Positions 32,196-43,992 of a DNA stretch of 64,000 nt are shown here, one piece after another. The stretch is taken from positions 54,059,567-54,123,566 of the forward strand of contig CM070713.1 of the NCBI GenBank assembly GCA_036346275.1. Direction: 5' to 3'. The position numbers and the translations under genes are program-made. Below the pieces are notes generated by a model, which saw only the letters and a list, made by a program, of their open reading frames with translations, was not told the origin of the DNA and searched no databases. Each line of letters begins with the position of its first letter. Positions within the stretch are counted from its first letter, which is position 1. This DNA is from Otatea glauca (taxonomy: Eukaryota; Streptophyta; Magnoliopsida; Poales; Poaceae).

Positions 32196-35100
32196 AAATA
32201 TATAAGGGGGTGAGGCTTCCCTTATATGTTTCATGTCTTACACTTTTGAGCATGAAGAACTTGAGTCCCTTCATCTTCAAAACTCTCCTTTGCCAACTCT
32301 CCCTAATCTCTTCTGCCATAGACAAGTCGATTCTCACCGAAGAGAGGATTCAAGAGCTCGAGGATCAGAGCTTGATTCCCTCATGCGAAATGCTAAGGTG
32401 GGATAGCAACGGAGAGGACGTGAAGCCGATGCCCTAGAAGGGGCATCTCATTCTCTTTGCCTCCTTTGTAAGGTTAGGTTTTCGCCTTCTTGAGTGCGAA
32501 TTCCTAGCCGATGTGCTTGATCACTATCGGATTGAGCTTTGTCATCTTCCCCAAAATTCTATCTTGATTTTGTGTGTTTTCTCGCATCTTTACAAAGCTT
32601 TCCTTGGCATTCCTCCACCTCTTCACCTTTTCCACTATTTATATCAATATACTAGAAATTGCAAAACTAAGGAAATCAGTGGGAGTGCCTATTTCAAGCT
32701 CCAAGATTAGATACCTTCTCAGTACCCCTCCCTCTCGACCAAGGATACATGGCGGGATTATCGCAAGGAGTGGTTTTACTCCGAAATTCTAGAGGGAAAC
32801 CGTCTTTAGTTCACCAGGAATCCTGCTCTAGTGTAGTTGAAGGCGAACATGAAGAATGAGAAGGAGCCCCTGAAATTGATCAATGAAGAGCAACACATCA
32901 TCAAAGTTGTTGCCAAACTGGTGTTGGGTTTGACTGGTCAGAAGATCATTCACGATTTTCTATACCATAAGTTGAGCCCCCCTGAAGAGAAGATTCAGAT
33001 TTGCCTAGAGGATTGAAGGCGACCAGAATCCTAGCAAGGATTAGCCTGAAAGTATGAAAATTTTATTTTTTAACATCTTTTTCCATTTTCTTTCTTACCA
33101 AGAAGGTTTATTTACACCTCTTTCTTTTTATCTGTTCTGACCATTGACTAGAACTGATCGATGGTCGCAAACATACTGAGGGTCCCTTCGGATGTATGTG
33201 ACCAGAATGCTTTGGATAAGCAGCCTTCTAGCCTGATCGGTCAGGCTATCAATTTTATTAACGAACGCATAGAGGTATGCACCAAGTAGTTCTTTGCCTA
33301 CTTTTTCATTAATTTTCTGTACTAACAGTTTGTTTATCTTTAGATGCATGGTTAGAAACAGGCAGGCGGTCAGTTTGAGGTTGTGGCCCAGGCCCCACTA
33401 GCAAAGAAGACGAGGACCTCTCCTAGAGGTGCTTGAAAGGTGGCGGACCCGACTTCTATCGTACAACCAGTGCTGACCCAAGCAGCACTAGTCGGGCCCT
33501 GATGCCATTTAGTGTAGTACGCTCAAAGTGTTTGCACGATCGGCCCCAGGCACAAGAGAAGCGGGCCAAAATGGCTTGCGGGGACGTAGAAGAAGACCCC
33601 CTCACAACTGCGAAAGAAGGACAGATATGCTAATTGGGATTCAGCATGTAATCATTATCCCCTGTTCCCTTATAGTCACGGCGAGGGTGAAGGGGTTGAG
33701 GAGAATGAAGATGCTCGTGTTATTATCACAAGGAAGAGGAAGACCCCTACCTTTGGTGTGAGGGTGTCAACAAGTTCCTAGGGAGATAGCAGGTGCACCC
33801 TGCAATCTAAGGATGCAATGGTGTCATGGGTTATTGACTGAGGACTGTTCTGTAGGTAAATTTTTATTACTAACCTTTTGTTCTGAACAGATTCTTTCCA
33901 GAGACTAAGTATGTTTTTTTATTTTATCTTAGTCGCCAGGCTACTGCCCCTGATCCTTCCACAAATCAGGGCAAAATTGCTCAAGTGGAACCTGAGTCTA
34001 ATTCACTGAGCACACTTGTAACGGCCTGTTTGGAATAGGTCTCAACACCTTTTGAGGAGGGTGCCAAACAAGGCCTGACCAGTTTGCAAGGCACTGAAGT
34101 GGTCTCGACCAATGCAGAGGGTGAAAATCCCTCAAGCACTGGGACAGAGCCATTGATCAGAGGGGTTTCATCTGTTGCGGAGGAGGCAAGTGCTCCTCCT
34201 ACAGTGACGGCGGAGGTGGTCGGGGCGACCATCGGTGTAGAAGAGGTCTCCACTACTGTGGGGACTTTGACTTAAGAGACTCTTGCCACGGCAGAGGAAG
34301 TGCTGGTCACTCCGACCAACGAAGATGTACCGGTGGAAGTGGTTACGATAGCGACCGTGACCACCAATGTTAGTACTCAGGTGGATTTTCCACTAATTAC
34401 TTTTCTGGTGCTTCGACCAATAGAGGAATTTTAAGAACATTTTTGATAACTTGAAATCTAAGGTATTATTCTTTTCCTCTCTCTTTCAATTTTAAGAGGA
34501 AAAAGGATTTTAATTCATTTGCCTTTTCTTTTTTATAGCATTCACAAGAAATATATGACCTGTTGGGTCATCAGGCTAAGACTTTGGCCAAGTTTGAAGT
34601 TGAAAAAATAAAGAGATATGTTATCAACAAATCCCCTTTTGTTTGTTATAAGAAATTTCTTCTAATATTCTATTAGGAAACAAATCTTTAGATGAGAGAA
34701 TAAAAGAGCTAGAAAAGCACTTGGTGTTTGAAAACACCACTAAGGGTTATCAATTTGATCTTATCAAAGCCAAATACAATTAAGTATCAGTTCCTTGAAG
34801 GAAAGAATTCCATACTCTACAAAGCCTTTAAGAAGAATGAAGCCAAAACTCATAAGCTCTCCGAGGAGCACAAGGCACTTCTTCAGGCTAAAGAGGTCAA
34901 AATAGCAGGTATGTCTCTATTCCCGACTAAGAGCTAAGGGTAAAAAACGCAAGAAGATATGATAAAAATGAAAGAACACTCAAAACTCTTCTCGTAAGAT
35001 ATGGCCAAGTTCCAGCAAATCCACATTGGACTTTATTTTAAAACAATTAAAGAAAATTGCAGTGGATTTAAAGGGTGTAGAGGTCGAACTTACAAAGACT

Positions 35101-35410
35101 AACCCTACTGCTGAAGAACTAGTCACGGGGGTCAATAGAACTAGTCACGGGGGTCAATAGCCAGATGAAGAACATTCTTAATCATATCCCCGCCATGGCG
35201 CATACCATCAATGCTGCTCTCTGTGCTTCAATCGCTGTGCAAATTGGTGTTGTCTTTGTGAAGCTAAGGTACTTCTATAAGGATGCGGTTGAACTGGAGA
35301 AATTGGCATCCGACCTGCAATTGGCCACTCAAGAAGAAATTATTAGAAAACAAGTAGAAGCACAGTCTGCCATTGAACTTTATATGAAAAAATATAAAGA
35401 TTTCATATAA
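32196..35410 (+). pseudogene. Antisense gag-like gene of the left Tat-type copy, broken
   Basis: Its own TATA-like motif (ATATATAAGGGGG, 32195) lies about 110 bp before a frame with IDKSILTEERIQELEDQSLI (32319 onward). After a stop and shift, FASFVRLGFRLLECEFLADV and HLPQNSILILCVFSHLYKAF follow, matching the plant 'putative gypsy type transposon' domain. Further pieces are a Lys/Arg-rich linker, a Thr/Val/Glu-rich repeat-like stretch (33930-34400) and a coiled-coil end (to 35410, TQEEIIRKQVEAQSAIELYM). Many stops. The role of the intact protein in the family is not established. Confidence 0.7.
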
Positions 35411-35808
35411 GTAAATGCTTTGAATTGAGAATGAATGAATAACTTCTTTTGTGTTATGTTTATCCTGTTACTTGTCAGCTTTTTATATTTTTCTATGCAT
35501 ATCACTAACCCCCGACTGTTTGTGTGTTGGTCAGCAGCGCGATCAGGATAAAATAGTAATAGAGTAATGACATATTTTCTCTATCACTTTGTACTTAGTA
35601 TTAACTGGTAGCAGATTAGAGACAAGGTTAGTCTAATGAGTTTTAATGCAGTAAGTATTGGTTTACATGAAAAGGCTCTATTAGAAGTCATCTCATAATC
35701 CGACTAGCAACTTTGTACTTTGTTTAGAGCGTATGGTCAAACGATGATATTGTGATTTCTTAGAATTTGAGCAAAACAGAAAAACAGTTTGTTCATAATA
35801 CAAGAGAG
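35411..35808. other. Tail of the left copy, no gene
   Basis: AT-rich, no coding signal. It ends at a 15-bp sequence (ATATGAATTTAAACT, 35809-35823) that recurs at 36242-36256. Confidence 0.5.
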
Positions 35809-35835
35809 ATATGAATTTAAACTAAGAAATAGATA

Positions 35836-36241
35836 CACTACTACAAAAAGGCTTATATTAGACGCCTAATCACAAACAGTTTTGAAAAACCGTTTGTATT
35901 ATATATAATCATAGATGGTTTTTGTAAAACCATCTGTGATAATTGAATATCACAGGTGATGTGAATGGGAGTCATCACTAACGGTTTTTAAATAGAACCG
36001 TCTGTGATATTAAATTATCACATATGGTTTTTAATAGAACCGTCTGTGATATCACTCCCTAAGTATATATATCGTTCTAAGTTTTGTGCTCGCCGCACTC
36101 CTTAGTCAAAAGAAATTGAAAACCGTTCGCCTCCTTCCTCGCCCGTTCGCCCGCACCCCTCAACATCATTCCTTGCGGTGACCTCCCCGTAGGCATCCTC
36201 CCCGTCAGCATTCAGTTTTTATTTCGAAAAACTGATAGTAA
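35836..36241 (+). mobile_element. CACTA element, 5' end only
   Basis: Begins CACTACTACAAAAAGGCTTA, a typical CACTA terminus, followed by subterminal repeats in both orientations (AAACCGTCTGTGATA at about 35995 and 36040, and CCATCTGTGATA near 35930). A TATA-like run (AAGTATATATATCG, 36061) and a short GC-rich leader come next, then it stops without any transposase sequence or right terminus. It is a second CACTA family, with subterminal motifs unlike those of the 43.8-kb element. Confidence 0.75.
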
Positions 36242-36299
36242 ATATGAATTTAAACTGTTATCTCGGACTCCTTTGCATTCAATTTTCCAAAATAAAAAT

Positions 36300-38840
36300 T
36301 GAGTCTAGAGTAGGTCGGAATTCTATTCTTTCCTATTATCTACTCCATTGCCTGAAGAGTATTTTTATACTCCTCGGAGAGCCTTTGGACCTTGTCTTCA
36401 TTTCTTTTGAAGGCCTCATGGAGTCTGCCAGTTTTTTCCTCATGGTAACTTTTAATAGTAATAAGGTCAAATTTGTAACCCTTGGTGGTATTCTGAGCCA
36501 CCAGGAGTTGCTTTTCTAGTTCTTTTTGTCCGTGTGAGAACAGTTATGTTAGAAAAAAAAAGATTAGAGAAAAGAAAAAATAGCAGCATAGTTTTTTCTT
36601 ACTTTTTACTTCGGCCTTAGCTAAAATCCTTGCTTGTTGGCTTAGCAGGTCAAATATTTCTTACGAATGCTAAAAAAGAGCAAAAGAGCAAATGAATTAA
36701 GAGCTACCTTTTCTCAAAAAAGAAGAAGAGAATAAGATGAATACATTTGCCTGCAAGTTATCAAAAACTTGCTTGAAGTCCCTCTGGTTAGGTTGAACAG
36801 AGGAAGAGACCAATGGTAAAACCACTGGATGGATGATGTCAGTAGTTATTGCCTTTTCATGCACTACTTCCATCCCTTTATCTTCACTAGTCGGAACGAC
36901 CAATGTCTCCTCTGCAGCAGGGAGGCCTTCAATCTCCCCGATGGCAGAAGCATCCTCAGCAGTGGTGGTTGTCCCGACCACCTTAGTTGTTGTCACGAGA
37001 GAGGGATCAACCTCCTCCGTGGTCAGCAGACCTTGACCGACCAGCGGGTCGCCACTAGCAGTCAAAGAGTTTTCACCTTCGACGCTGAGTGGGTTTACTT
37101 GCCCAAGGAATATTCAACACTGGTCATTGCCAAGGTCACCAGTCGGTTAACCTCAACACTGACCTAGGCAGCCACATCTTGATCCACAAAGGGACCCAGA
37201 GCAGTTGCTTAGGGGCTAAGAACAAATAACAAAAAAATTCTTAAATTCTGAAGACAAGTACTCAGAAATAAAGGTATATGTAAAGAAAATAATGTACCTG
37301 CACTGAAGTCCTGAGTCTATTTCCCAGGACAAGATGAGTGAAGATGTTCCAACATTCAGGTCAGATATCTTCTTCTTCCTCCTTATAATCAAAGGAATGT
37401 TGTCCTCTGAGTACTCACTCTTACCCTGAACAAATGGGAAGGTCGGGATATGTCTATATGGATGATCCCAATTGCGGTTGAACCATTTTTTGAGGTACAC
37501 CTGGGATGAGGTCCTTGTTTGCGTCCTTGTAGCAAATGTGACCCTCTTGTCCTTCGCTTGGAACCGATCATTCACGCGCTTGGAACGCGCATCATCTGAC
37601 AGTACCAAGCCTTGACTAGTGCTGGTCAGATTAGCACTAGTCCTAACGATGGCAGGGTCCACCTCCTTTGAATCACCTCTGGTCTTCATTTTCTTGGTCA
37701 GAGGGGCCGATGCTAAGACCTCGAGCTGTTCGACAGGTCATTTCCGACCATGCATCTAAAAGAATAATTGCAATTGTTAAGCACAAAAGGCAATTATAAC
37801 AAAAACAACCAAAGAAGTTTCTTAGTGCTTACCATGATGTGTTCATTGATGAGCTCATCAATTTACCCGATCATGCTAGATGGCTACTTGTCCAAGGCAA
37901 CCAGGTCGGACCCGTTAGGAGAAATGCGCAGTATAGACACAACTCTTGACTAGACCTTTTCAGCGGTCAGAACTGATAGGAGCAATACCCGTGAATATCA
38001 ATAAAGTTCTCTAATCAAAAAAGAAAAGATGTCGGTACTTGATATTATTCTTACCTCCAGGTTCGTCCTTGGTTGGATCCTATTCGCCTTCCATCCTCCA
38101 TGCGAATTTGAACCGCCTCTTTAGAGGACTTATCTTGTGGAACAGAAAATAAAAAACGATCTTCTATCCCATGAGGACCAACGAATCCCTCTCTCTCTTC
38201 GCTTCGGTCCTCGTCCATGTTGGGGCTGTCTTCCCAGTAAATCGAAGATGGCTACCCCCTGGAATCTCCGAGTAGAACCACTCCTTTCGATAATCGTGTC
38301 ATGTATCCTTGGTCAAGAGTGAGGGATATTGATAAGCCATTTTATCTTGAAGCTTAAAATAAGCGCTCTCAAAGAGATCCTGGTTTTAATATTCCTATTA
38401 TATTGATAGAAAAAGCGAAAAAGGCGAATTGAAGGAGGAATACCATGAAAAGCTTAGCAAAGATGTGAGAAAACACTCAAGATAAGAATGAAATTGGGGG
38501 AAAGATGATGCAGCTCGATCTCATAATGATTAAGCACGTTGGCCAAAAACTCACTCTCAGGGAGGCGAAACCCTAACCTCACCAAAGCAACGAATAGGAT
38601 GAGGCGCCCCTCCTAAGGAACTGGCTTCGTGTTCTCCCCACTATGGTCCCATCATAGCATTTCGCAAGGAGGAATTAGAACTTGGTCTTTTAGTTCCTTA
38701 ATCCTCCCCTCAGTAAGAATCGACTTATCCATAGCCATTTGGTTTGAGAAGAAGAAAGGGATTGAGGACAAAAGTTCAGAGGTTGCAAAGGGCTTAAGAA
38801 ATTTTTGCTCTTGAAAGCAGTAAGGGCGTAAGAAATCCAA
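36300..38840 (-). pseudogene. Antisense gag-like gene of the right Tat-type copy, broken
   Basis: Minus-strand frames parallel those of the left copy. MDKSILTEGRIKELKDQVLI precedes PPCEML (about 38735-38652), a Lys/Arg-rich middle segment ends in KYSEYSED-type sequence near 37400 (37216-37689), and a Thr/Val/Glu-rich segment follows (36697-37065), then a decayed coiled-coil part toward 36300. Stops and shifts interrupt it throughout. It matches the left copy in order and spacing. Confidence 0.65.
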
Positions 38841-39043
38841 AAGGATTTACCTCTTTTTTATAGCCTAATAAGTGACAGTTTCGAATACCGTTCTGGTTCC
38901 CAAGAAAGAGTAAAACTACCTTTTTAATAAATGGTACCTAACACCAGATTGATGTTCTCGACATACCTTTTTTGGAGAAATCGAGAGATCTTATTCTCGA
39001 GCAATGCAAAGGAAACAGATATTTTCCTCAAACTTTCTCAGAT

Positions 39044-39345
39044 ATTTGTACTTTTCATCACCTTTCCTCGATCATATCCTTCATCATAGAAGAAATAAGG
39101 GAGGATGATGAGAAGCACAACCAACTAAAAAAGTTTGAAAGTAATCAATTCTTCAGAAGCCTGAAAGTGTGAAGGAATCAATTGTTATCCTTAAACTAGT
39201 TTAGATATTTCAGCTCCTCACCATCTTCCCTTGATCATACCCATCATTATAATTGATGAAGGAGAAATAAAGGAAGATAATGAAAAGCTGAAACAACTAA
39301 AGGAGTTTGAAAGCGATCCTTTCTTGATTCAGAAGGAGGCCTTCG
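39044..39345. repeat. Diverged duplication of about 130-170 bp in the right arm
   Basis: CATCACCTTTCCTCGATCAT (39057 onward) with its trailing AAGTTTGAAAG block is repeated as CACCATCTTCCCTTGATCAT (39219 onward) with GGAGTTTGAAAG. The left Tat-type copy shows one such unit, so the duplication is private to this arm. Confidence 0.6.
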
Positions 39346-39529
39346 TCCCCTTTATATACCTCACACATTAAAAATGACCTGCGTCAGTTCAGTTACCGAT
39401 AGAAGTGCAAGGATTTCCTATCTATCAGCACTTAAACCAGTCAAATAATTGGCCATAACCCTATGAAGTCACAGAAGACAAAAAGCCTTGAGTAATAAAC
39501 TCTTATTTCTCAAGACTTGGGGCTAACTG

Positions 39530-40145
39530 ACAAGGATTAAATGCCTGTCTTTTAATTAGGCCCTCAAAAAATTATTCATGACTATACACCGCTAATGGGC
39601 CTGTGAAATATAAAGCCCAAAATATATTAAACAAAACCCATCTATATCCGAACGGTTAGATCTCCAACCAGTTCAGTCAAAGATAGTCAACATCTTACTT
39701 TACACTGGTCGTCGCCAACCAATAAGATGGCCACCCCGACCAGTGAACTGGTCAAGGACAAGCGGTTGTCTCTGCACATGTCTCCTTGCAGATAGTTGTT
39801 TGCCAAGTATACATAACCATCCGAAAGTTATATCTGGAAAAAACACCCTTCGGCGAGAAGACACCGTTTGGCGGGAAGACATCTCCCGGTTACACGATTC
39901 CCCTTTTGGAGAATAACTGTCGCCTCTTCATCCAAGATAAATAGGGGGCTGATCCACGCTACCAGCATAATCGGAATCCATCGAGCATTTAACAATTGAA
40001 CTTGTAATCTGATCTGTGATTAGCATCATGTGATCATTTTGATCACCTTGTAAATCGTGTACTCTGTCAAAGCCGCTTGGCTAATAAAGAAGCAATCCCC
40101 ATTGTCTCTGTTTTGATCTCTAAGAGCCCACAATTTACATTTTCA
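39530..40145 (+). repeat. LTR of the right Tat-type copy
   Basis: Contains AAGATAAATAGGGGGC (TATA-like, 39935) and TGTACTCTGTCAAAGCCGCT then TGGCTAATAAAGAAGCAATC (40058-40097), with an AATAAA signal. The blocks match the left LTR on the opposite strand. Confidence 0.65.
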
Positions 40146-40307
40146 TAAGTTCGATTAAGTGACCCAAGATCTTGGACATCGACAATCCTCTATTGTGGTT
40201 TTATGATTTTCTGGAGTTTGTTTGGTGTATTTTTGAACTGATCCATTCATGATACAAAAAACTTTGAGGTGACATTCCAAATTTTGTTGAGCATACTCAG
40301 ACACCGG

Positions 40308-41188
40308 AAAGAGGAGGCTCTTAACTTTCATACCAAAAAGGAGAATGAATTGAGTGCAATTGAAAAGGTAAGAATCAGAAGAAACACCCCGACACAATGG
40401 GAAAATCGTCTTCACCATTAAACTCCGCCGGCCCTTATTAATATTGTTAATATTGTTGTTTACATTTATGTAAAGTAGATTGGGGGACTCCCATTCCTGC
40501 GAAGGGGCCAAGTGTCTCTTCGATGGAGTCATGTTCTTATTATTATGCTAAAGGTAGACTTCAGTTTTGATCTTGAAGTTCTTTCTGTACTTCTGCATCA
40601 ACATGTCAACATTTCATTAATGCTGCTGTTGAACGGCTCAAGCAAACGAGGGAAGAGAGGGACCAATTTGATAAAGCAAGCAACCAGATTATCTTTAGTT
40701 TAAAAGCAAACGTTTTTGATACTTTTATGATCGACCCAGTTTCAGTCTTCTTCCAGTAATATATTTTTATGATATTGATGATTGCTTTCTGTTGTCAGAG
40801 TATCGATCAGCTTGATATTTTGTTTTCTTCTGACATTAAATCAGGAGAATGAACTTTCAAAATCTTTTGCCTCATGTAATGTGGAGGCTGGTGTAGTCAA
40901 GACTTAGATCAATTTCCTTGAGGATACATGGCAGCTTCAGTCATCATACAATGAACAAAAGGAAAAGAAAACCAAGTATGCGGTGATTATGGCCATACAG
41001 GCCTTTGCTTGAAACCCTTTTGTCCTATTACTCTTTTTCCCCCTTCTAAATCTATAATTAGAAATGCCGTACTCCATTTTGAATGTTTAATCAATTCAGT
41101 TTTATTTTTTTGTGACCATAGCGATGAGCTAGAGAGATGCACAAGCAATTTTTTGAAGTTGACCAAATGTCACCTTTCTGCATTCAAG
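40308..41188 (+). pseudogene. Degenerate exons of a coiled-coil protein gene
   Basis: Four exon-like pieces with plausible splice borders: 40308-40367 (EEALNFHTKKENELSAIEK), 40613-40706 (INAAVERLKQTREERDQFDK), 40845-40978 (ENELSKSFASCNVEAGVVKT, stop, then INFLEDTWQLQSSYNEQKEK) and 41122-41188 (DELERCTSNFLKLTKCHLSA). The heptad-like Leu/Glu/Lys pattern indicates a long coiled coil, and the pieces keep order and strand. An in-frame stop in the third piece and missing flanks make it a pseudogene or truncated copy. I recognise the style of a plant coiled-coil protein but not the gene. Confidence 0.5.
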
Positions 41189-41474
41189 GTACTTGGTTGG
41201 ATATATACTGTTCAAATCCCTTATTGCATTCCTAGCAAACACACTACTATCAGAGTATATCTTCGATTCACTGTCTTATATGCATTTTTTGTCTTGGGCA
41301 GGAAGTTTTGAGCCCTTAAATTGAGCGGATCTGCACACATGTGGATAATTTGTCAGTCTTAAATACAAGGTTGTTCAATTGCTTTGCTAACCCTAACTAG
41401 TGGTATCAAAGTATAGGGTTTAAAATTCAAACGACTACCCTGGAAGGAGGAGACTTCGAGGATGGCTATCGCAT

Positions 41475-41591
41475 GGCATCATCGGCAATGTCATCTCCTT
41501 CGGCCTCTTCCTCTCCCCTGTGCCGACGTTCTGGCGGATCTGCAAGTGCAAGGACGTGGAGGAGTTCAACCCGGATCCATACATGGCAACG
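41475..41591 (+). pseudogene. SWEET sugar transporter fragment
   Basis: A 39-codon frame reads GIIGNVISFGLFLSPVPTFW then RICKCKDVEEFNPDPYMAT. This is the first membrane helix and following loop of the SWEET (MtN3/saliva) family, closest to the SWEET4-7 clade as I recall it. SWEETs move sugars across membranes as seven-helix uniporters. The frame continues past 41591 into unrelated hydrophobic sequence, and the rest of the transporter is missing. The upstream methionine and N-terminus are also absent, so it cannot make a transporter. Confidence 0.7.
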
Positions 41592-43780
41592 GGGTACATC
41601 CCTGCATCCTTGGGAGCAACAATCAGGATCAGGATTGGCGGTGTTGGCACTGCATTGTGATCCACTGGAAGCACATCGACAGCAAGCTTCCCTGGCTGGA
41701 TCACCGAGGTGACCGCCTCAACAACCTGGGTTCTGGTGTTCTTGATCTTTGCTGTTGTTGCCATCTCTCACTTAAACTCAGGGCAACTAGTCTCTAGCAA
41801 GAGCTTAGCTTTGAGCTGGTGCTGATGAGAACAGATGATCCATGTGACAAAATTATTGACCCGTATGAGGGTTGGCAAAGAAATGCAGAATTTGATCACA
41901 CTGCTTCAGGAATGCAGGTTAGACAATCCTAGAACTGATGGGGACCTCAACTCGTCTCGATTCTGTTCCACGACTCGACTCCATATTGAGCTCTGAGCTA
42001 TGTTATTCCCAATGACTGTTACAGCACCAAACAAAAAATTGCCAACATCATCACCCACGCCGTCCGGCACCGTGCCTAGGCGTTATTCTACGTCATCTCT
42101 GTAGATGCCACAGTCGATCATCATATTGCTTCTGTTGGAGGTGGATTTCATTGCAATTCAGGTTGTTGTGCCTATTATTGATGGCATCTATGCGGGATTA
42201 ATTATTGGCAATTTCTTCGACTATTCGTCGTTTACTACGGGTTATTGCGGCAAGATCCGCACACATAGAGTCTAATGTGAAGTTGTAGGTATTTCGAACA
42301 CAAAGAATTAATTTGGGCTATACTTGATTGACGATACTTTGAAAAATATATATTGTCAGTTGAGGAGACAATTGATTTTTGTGTTTCATCACCGTTTGAA
42401 TACGTTGCTATTTTGGATCGCTTGCATGACCATTACGAAGGTCTTTTGGCAACGTTAATTCTCAATAATTTGATGACATAGCTAGCATTATACTCTTCGG
42501 AGTTTTGCTATTTTAAAAGTGAAGATTTTGCTCCAATTTCAGTTTAAGATAAATGATTGAAGTGTAAGAAGGAGTTTATTTTTGTGTGGATACTACAACG
42601 TGGTCTAGTTGTCATAACTCGATATGAAGAGTCTACTGTAATTTATACTCTATTGATAGCACGAGTGTTATTTTCATTTTGACAGTTTTGCAGGAGCAGT
42701 TTCAACTATGTCGTAGATTTTAAGTAGGCAGTTTGAAGTACATGATTACTACACGTGCAAGTTGCTCTTTCAATGAGCATTGTTTGCTGAATTTTATGTC
42801 CTAGGTGGAGCATGTCAAAAATCTATGATATGAGTTCTTCGCTATCTATCAAGCACCATAGGTGATGTTTTGGCTCATGTTGTTTGATGATTGAGCATTG
42901 TTTCAGGAGGTCAGTTGTACAGACTCAAACTTTACTGGGGTTATGAATCATTGAAGACCCAGATTTCTTCGTCTGCTTTGTTGATAGATGTGTGTTTGGA
43001 CCTACTGGTGGTTTGCTTAATTTTGCTTCGCAAGAAGCGTTTGAATTAGACTCTTCCAGTCTTTCATGCTCAAATTAGTCCTTTGGACGTTCGGTGCACC
43101 TGGTATTCATGGTGCTTAATTACCCTTCAGGTTTTCTGGAGATAATTCATTATGTACTTTGAGTCAAGAAGAGGTTTATTAGATATATGGTTTCTTCAAA
43201 TATCCAAATAGTTTGTTACAAACAAGAATTCCTCAAATCCTAATAGGAGTCCAAATCTCATGCGATTCAGACTTATTTGGCTATATAAAGCCACCCCATG
43301 TACATGTAAATAGAGAGAATGAACCAATTAGTGGATTTGTCTCCCGTGGGTTTCTCCTCCTTCGCGAGGTTTTCTCACATTAAATCTTGTCTCCCGTTTT
43401 TGCGCTGCTAACTCTAACAGATGTGTTGATCTTCATTTGTTTACTCTTATGTGAGAGTTGCTTGTGTTCGATATTGCTTCATATCGATGTGTCATTTAGG
43501 ATCGACTTTGGCCCAAATTATCTTACCATCCATGATCACCACCGGTTTGCATCTCCTTGCAGGTTTTGGTCAAATCACCCAGGATTCCTTGGTCTATCGT
43601 GTGCTTACCTTTACACTCTCTATAGGGACGCGGTATTATCGATCCAGAAATCTCCTGATGTCAGCCAAAATAAACATCCACTCAAATCTCTTGGAAATTT
43701 CTTTTGTCTATGACAACCATGTCAATTACCAAAATTCCTATGTATTTCCTGTGGTCCAACCAAACAACATTTATTACATA
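41592..43780. other. Unassigned sequence between SWEET fragment and CACTA element
   Basis: No intact gene. 41810-41917 has an open stretch (ELVLMRTDDPCDKIIDPYEG) ending at a GCAG|GTTAG donor and may be another gene fragment. 43178-43400 looks like an LTR remnant, with GGCTATATAAAGCCACC (43270) and a CTCCTCCTTCGCGAGG tail. The last 100 bp before 43781 resemble MITE sequence that continues after the CACTA element at 53719. Confidence 0.4.
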
Positions 43781-43935
43781 CACTACTACAGAACTGGGCA
43801 TCACAACCGGCCTATTAAAAGCGGTCTGGTGCGAACCCGTTGTGATCTTCGCACGAAAGCGGTTCGTTATAACGGTCGGAGAGGGCTTCGAGAGCGGTTT
43901 AAGACACGAACCGCTTCGAAGGTTGCGTTCTAGAC

Positions 43936-43992
43936 GCGGTTCTTTTCTCAAACCGCTTCTGATTTTCAGAAGCGGTTTGAGAAAAGAACCGC
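43936..43992. repeat. Perfect 27-bp-stem hairpin in the CACTA 5' subterminal region
   Basis: GCGGTTCTTTTCTCAAACCG through TTCTGA (43936-43962) is exactly mirrored at 43966-43992, with a TTT loop. The stem is built of two AAGCGGTT-type subterminal motifs per arm, the presumed transposase binding sites. Confidence 0.85.

Larger units (their letters stand above)
31472..35808 (-). mobile_element. 3' part of a Tat-type Gypsy element (left copy)
   Basis: Read on the minus strand this has an additional antisense gene, then a purine-rich junction (TTAGGGGCTAACCGACGAGG, near 32070), then an LTR ending near 31472. It is the inverted, diverged relative of 36257-40145. Tat-lineage Gypsy elements (such as Grande) are known to carry an antisense gene between pol and the 3' LTR, which explains the opposite polarity of gene and LTR. 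No pol region is present. Confidence 0.65.
36257..40145 (+). mobile_element. 3' part of a Tat-type Gypsy element (right copy)
   Basis: Mirror-image relative of 31472-35808: the antisense gene lies on the minus strand and the LTR on the plus strand, ending near 40145 (ACATTTTCA). The purine junction is CTTGGGGCTAACTGACAAGG near 39515. Together with the left copy it forms an imperfect inverted repeat about 8.7 kb overall with arms near 4 kb. Confidence 0.65.

Noticed and set aside
31472..40145. Recent perfect palindrome or assembly artefact
   Set aside because: The two arms differ widely in sequence and one has a private duplication, so they are old, separate copies and not a collapsed or mirrored assembly.
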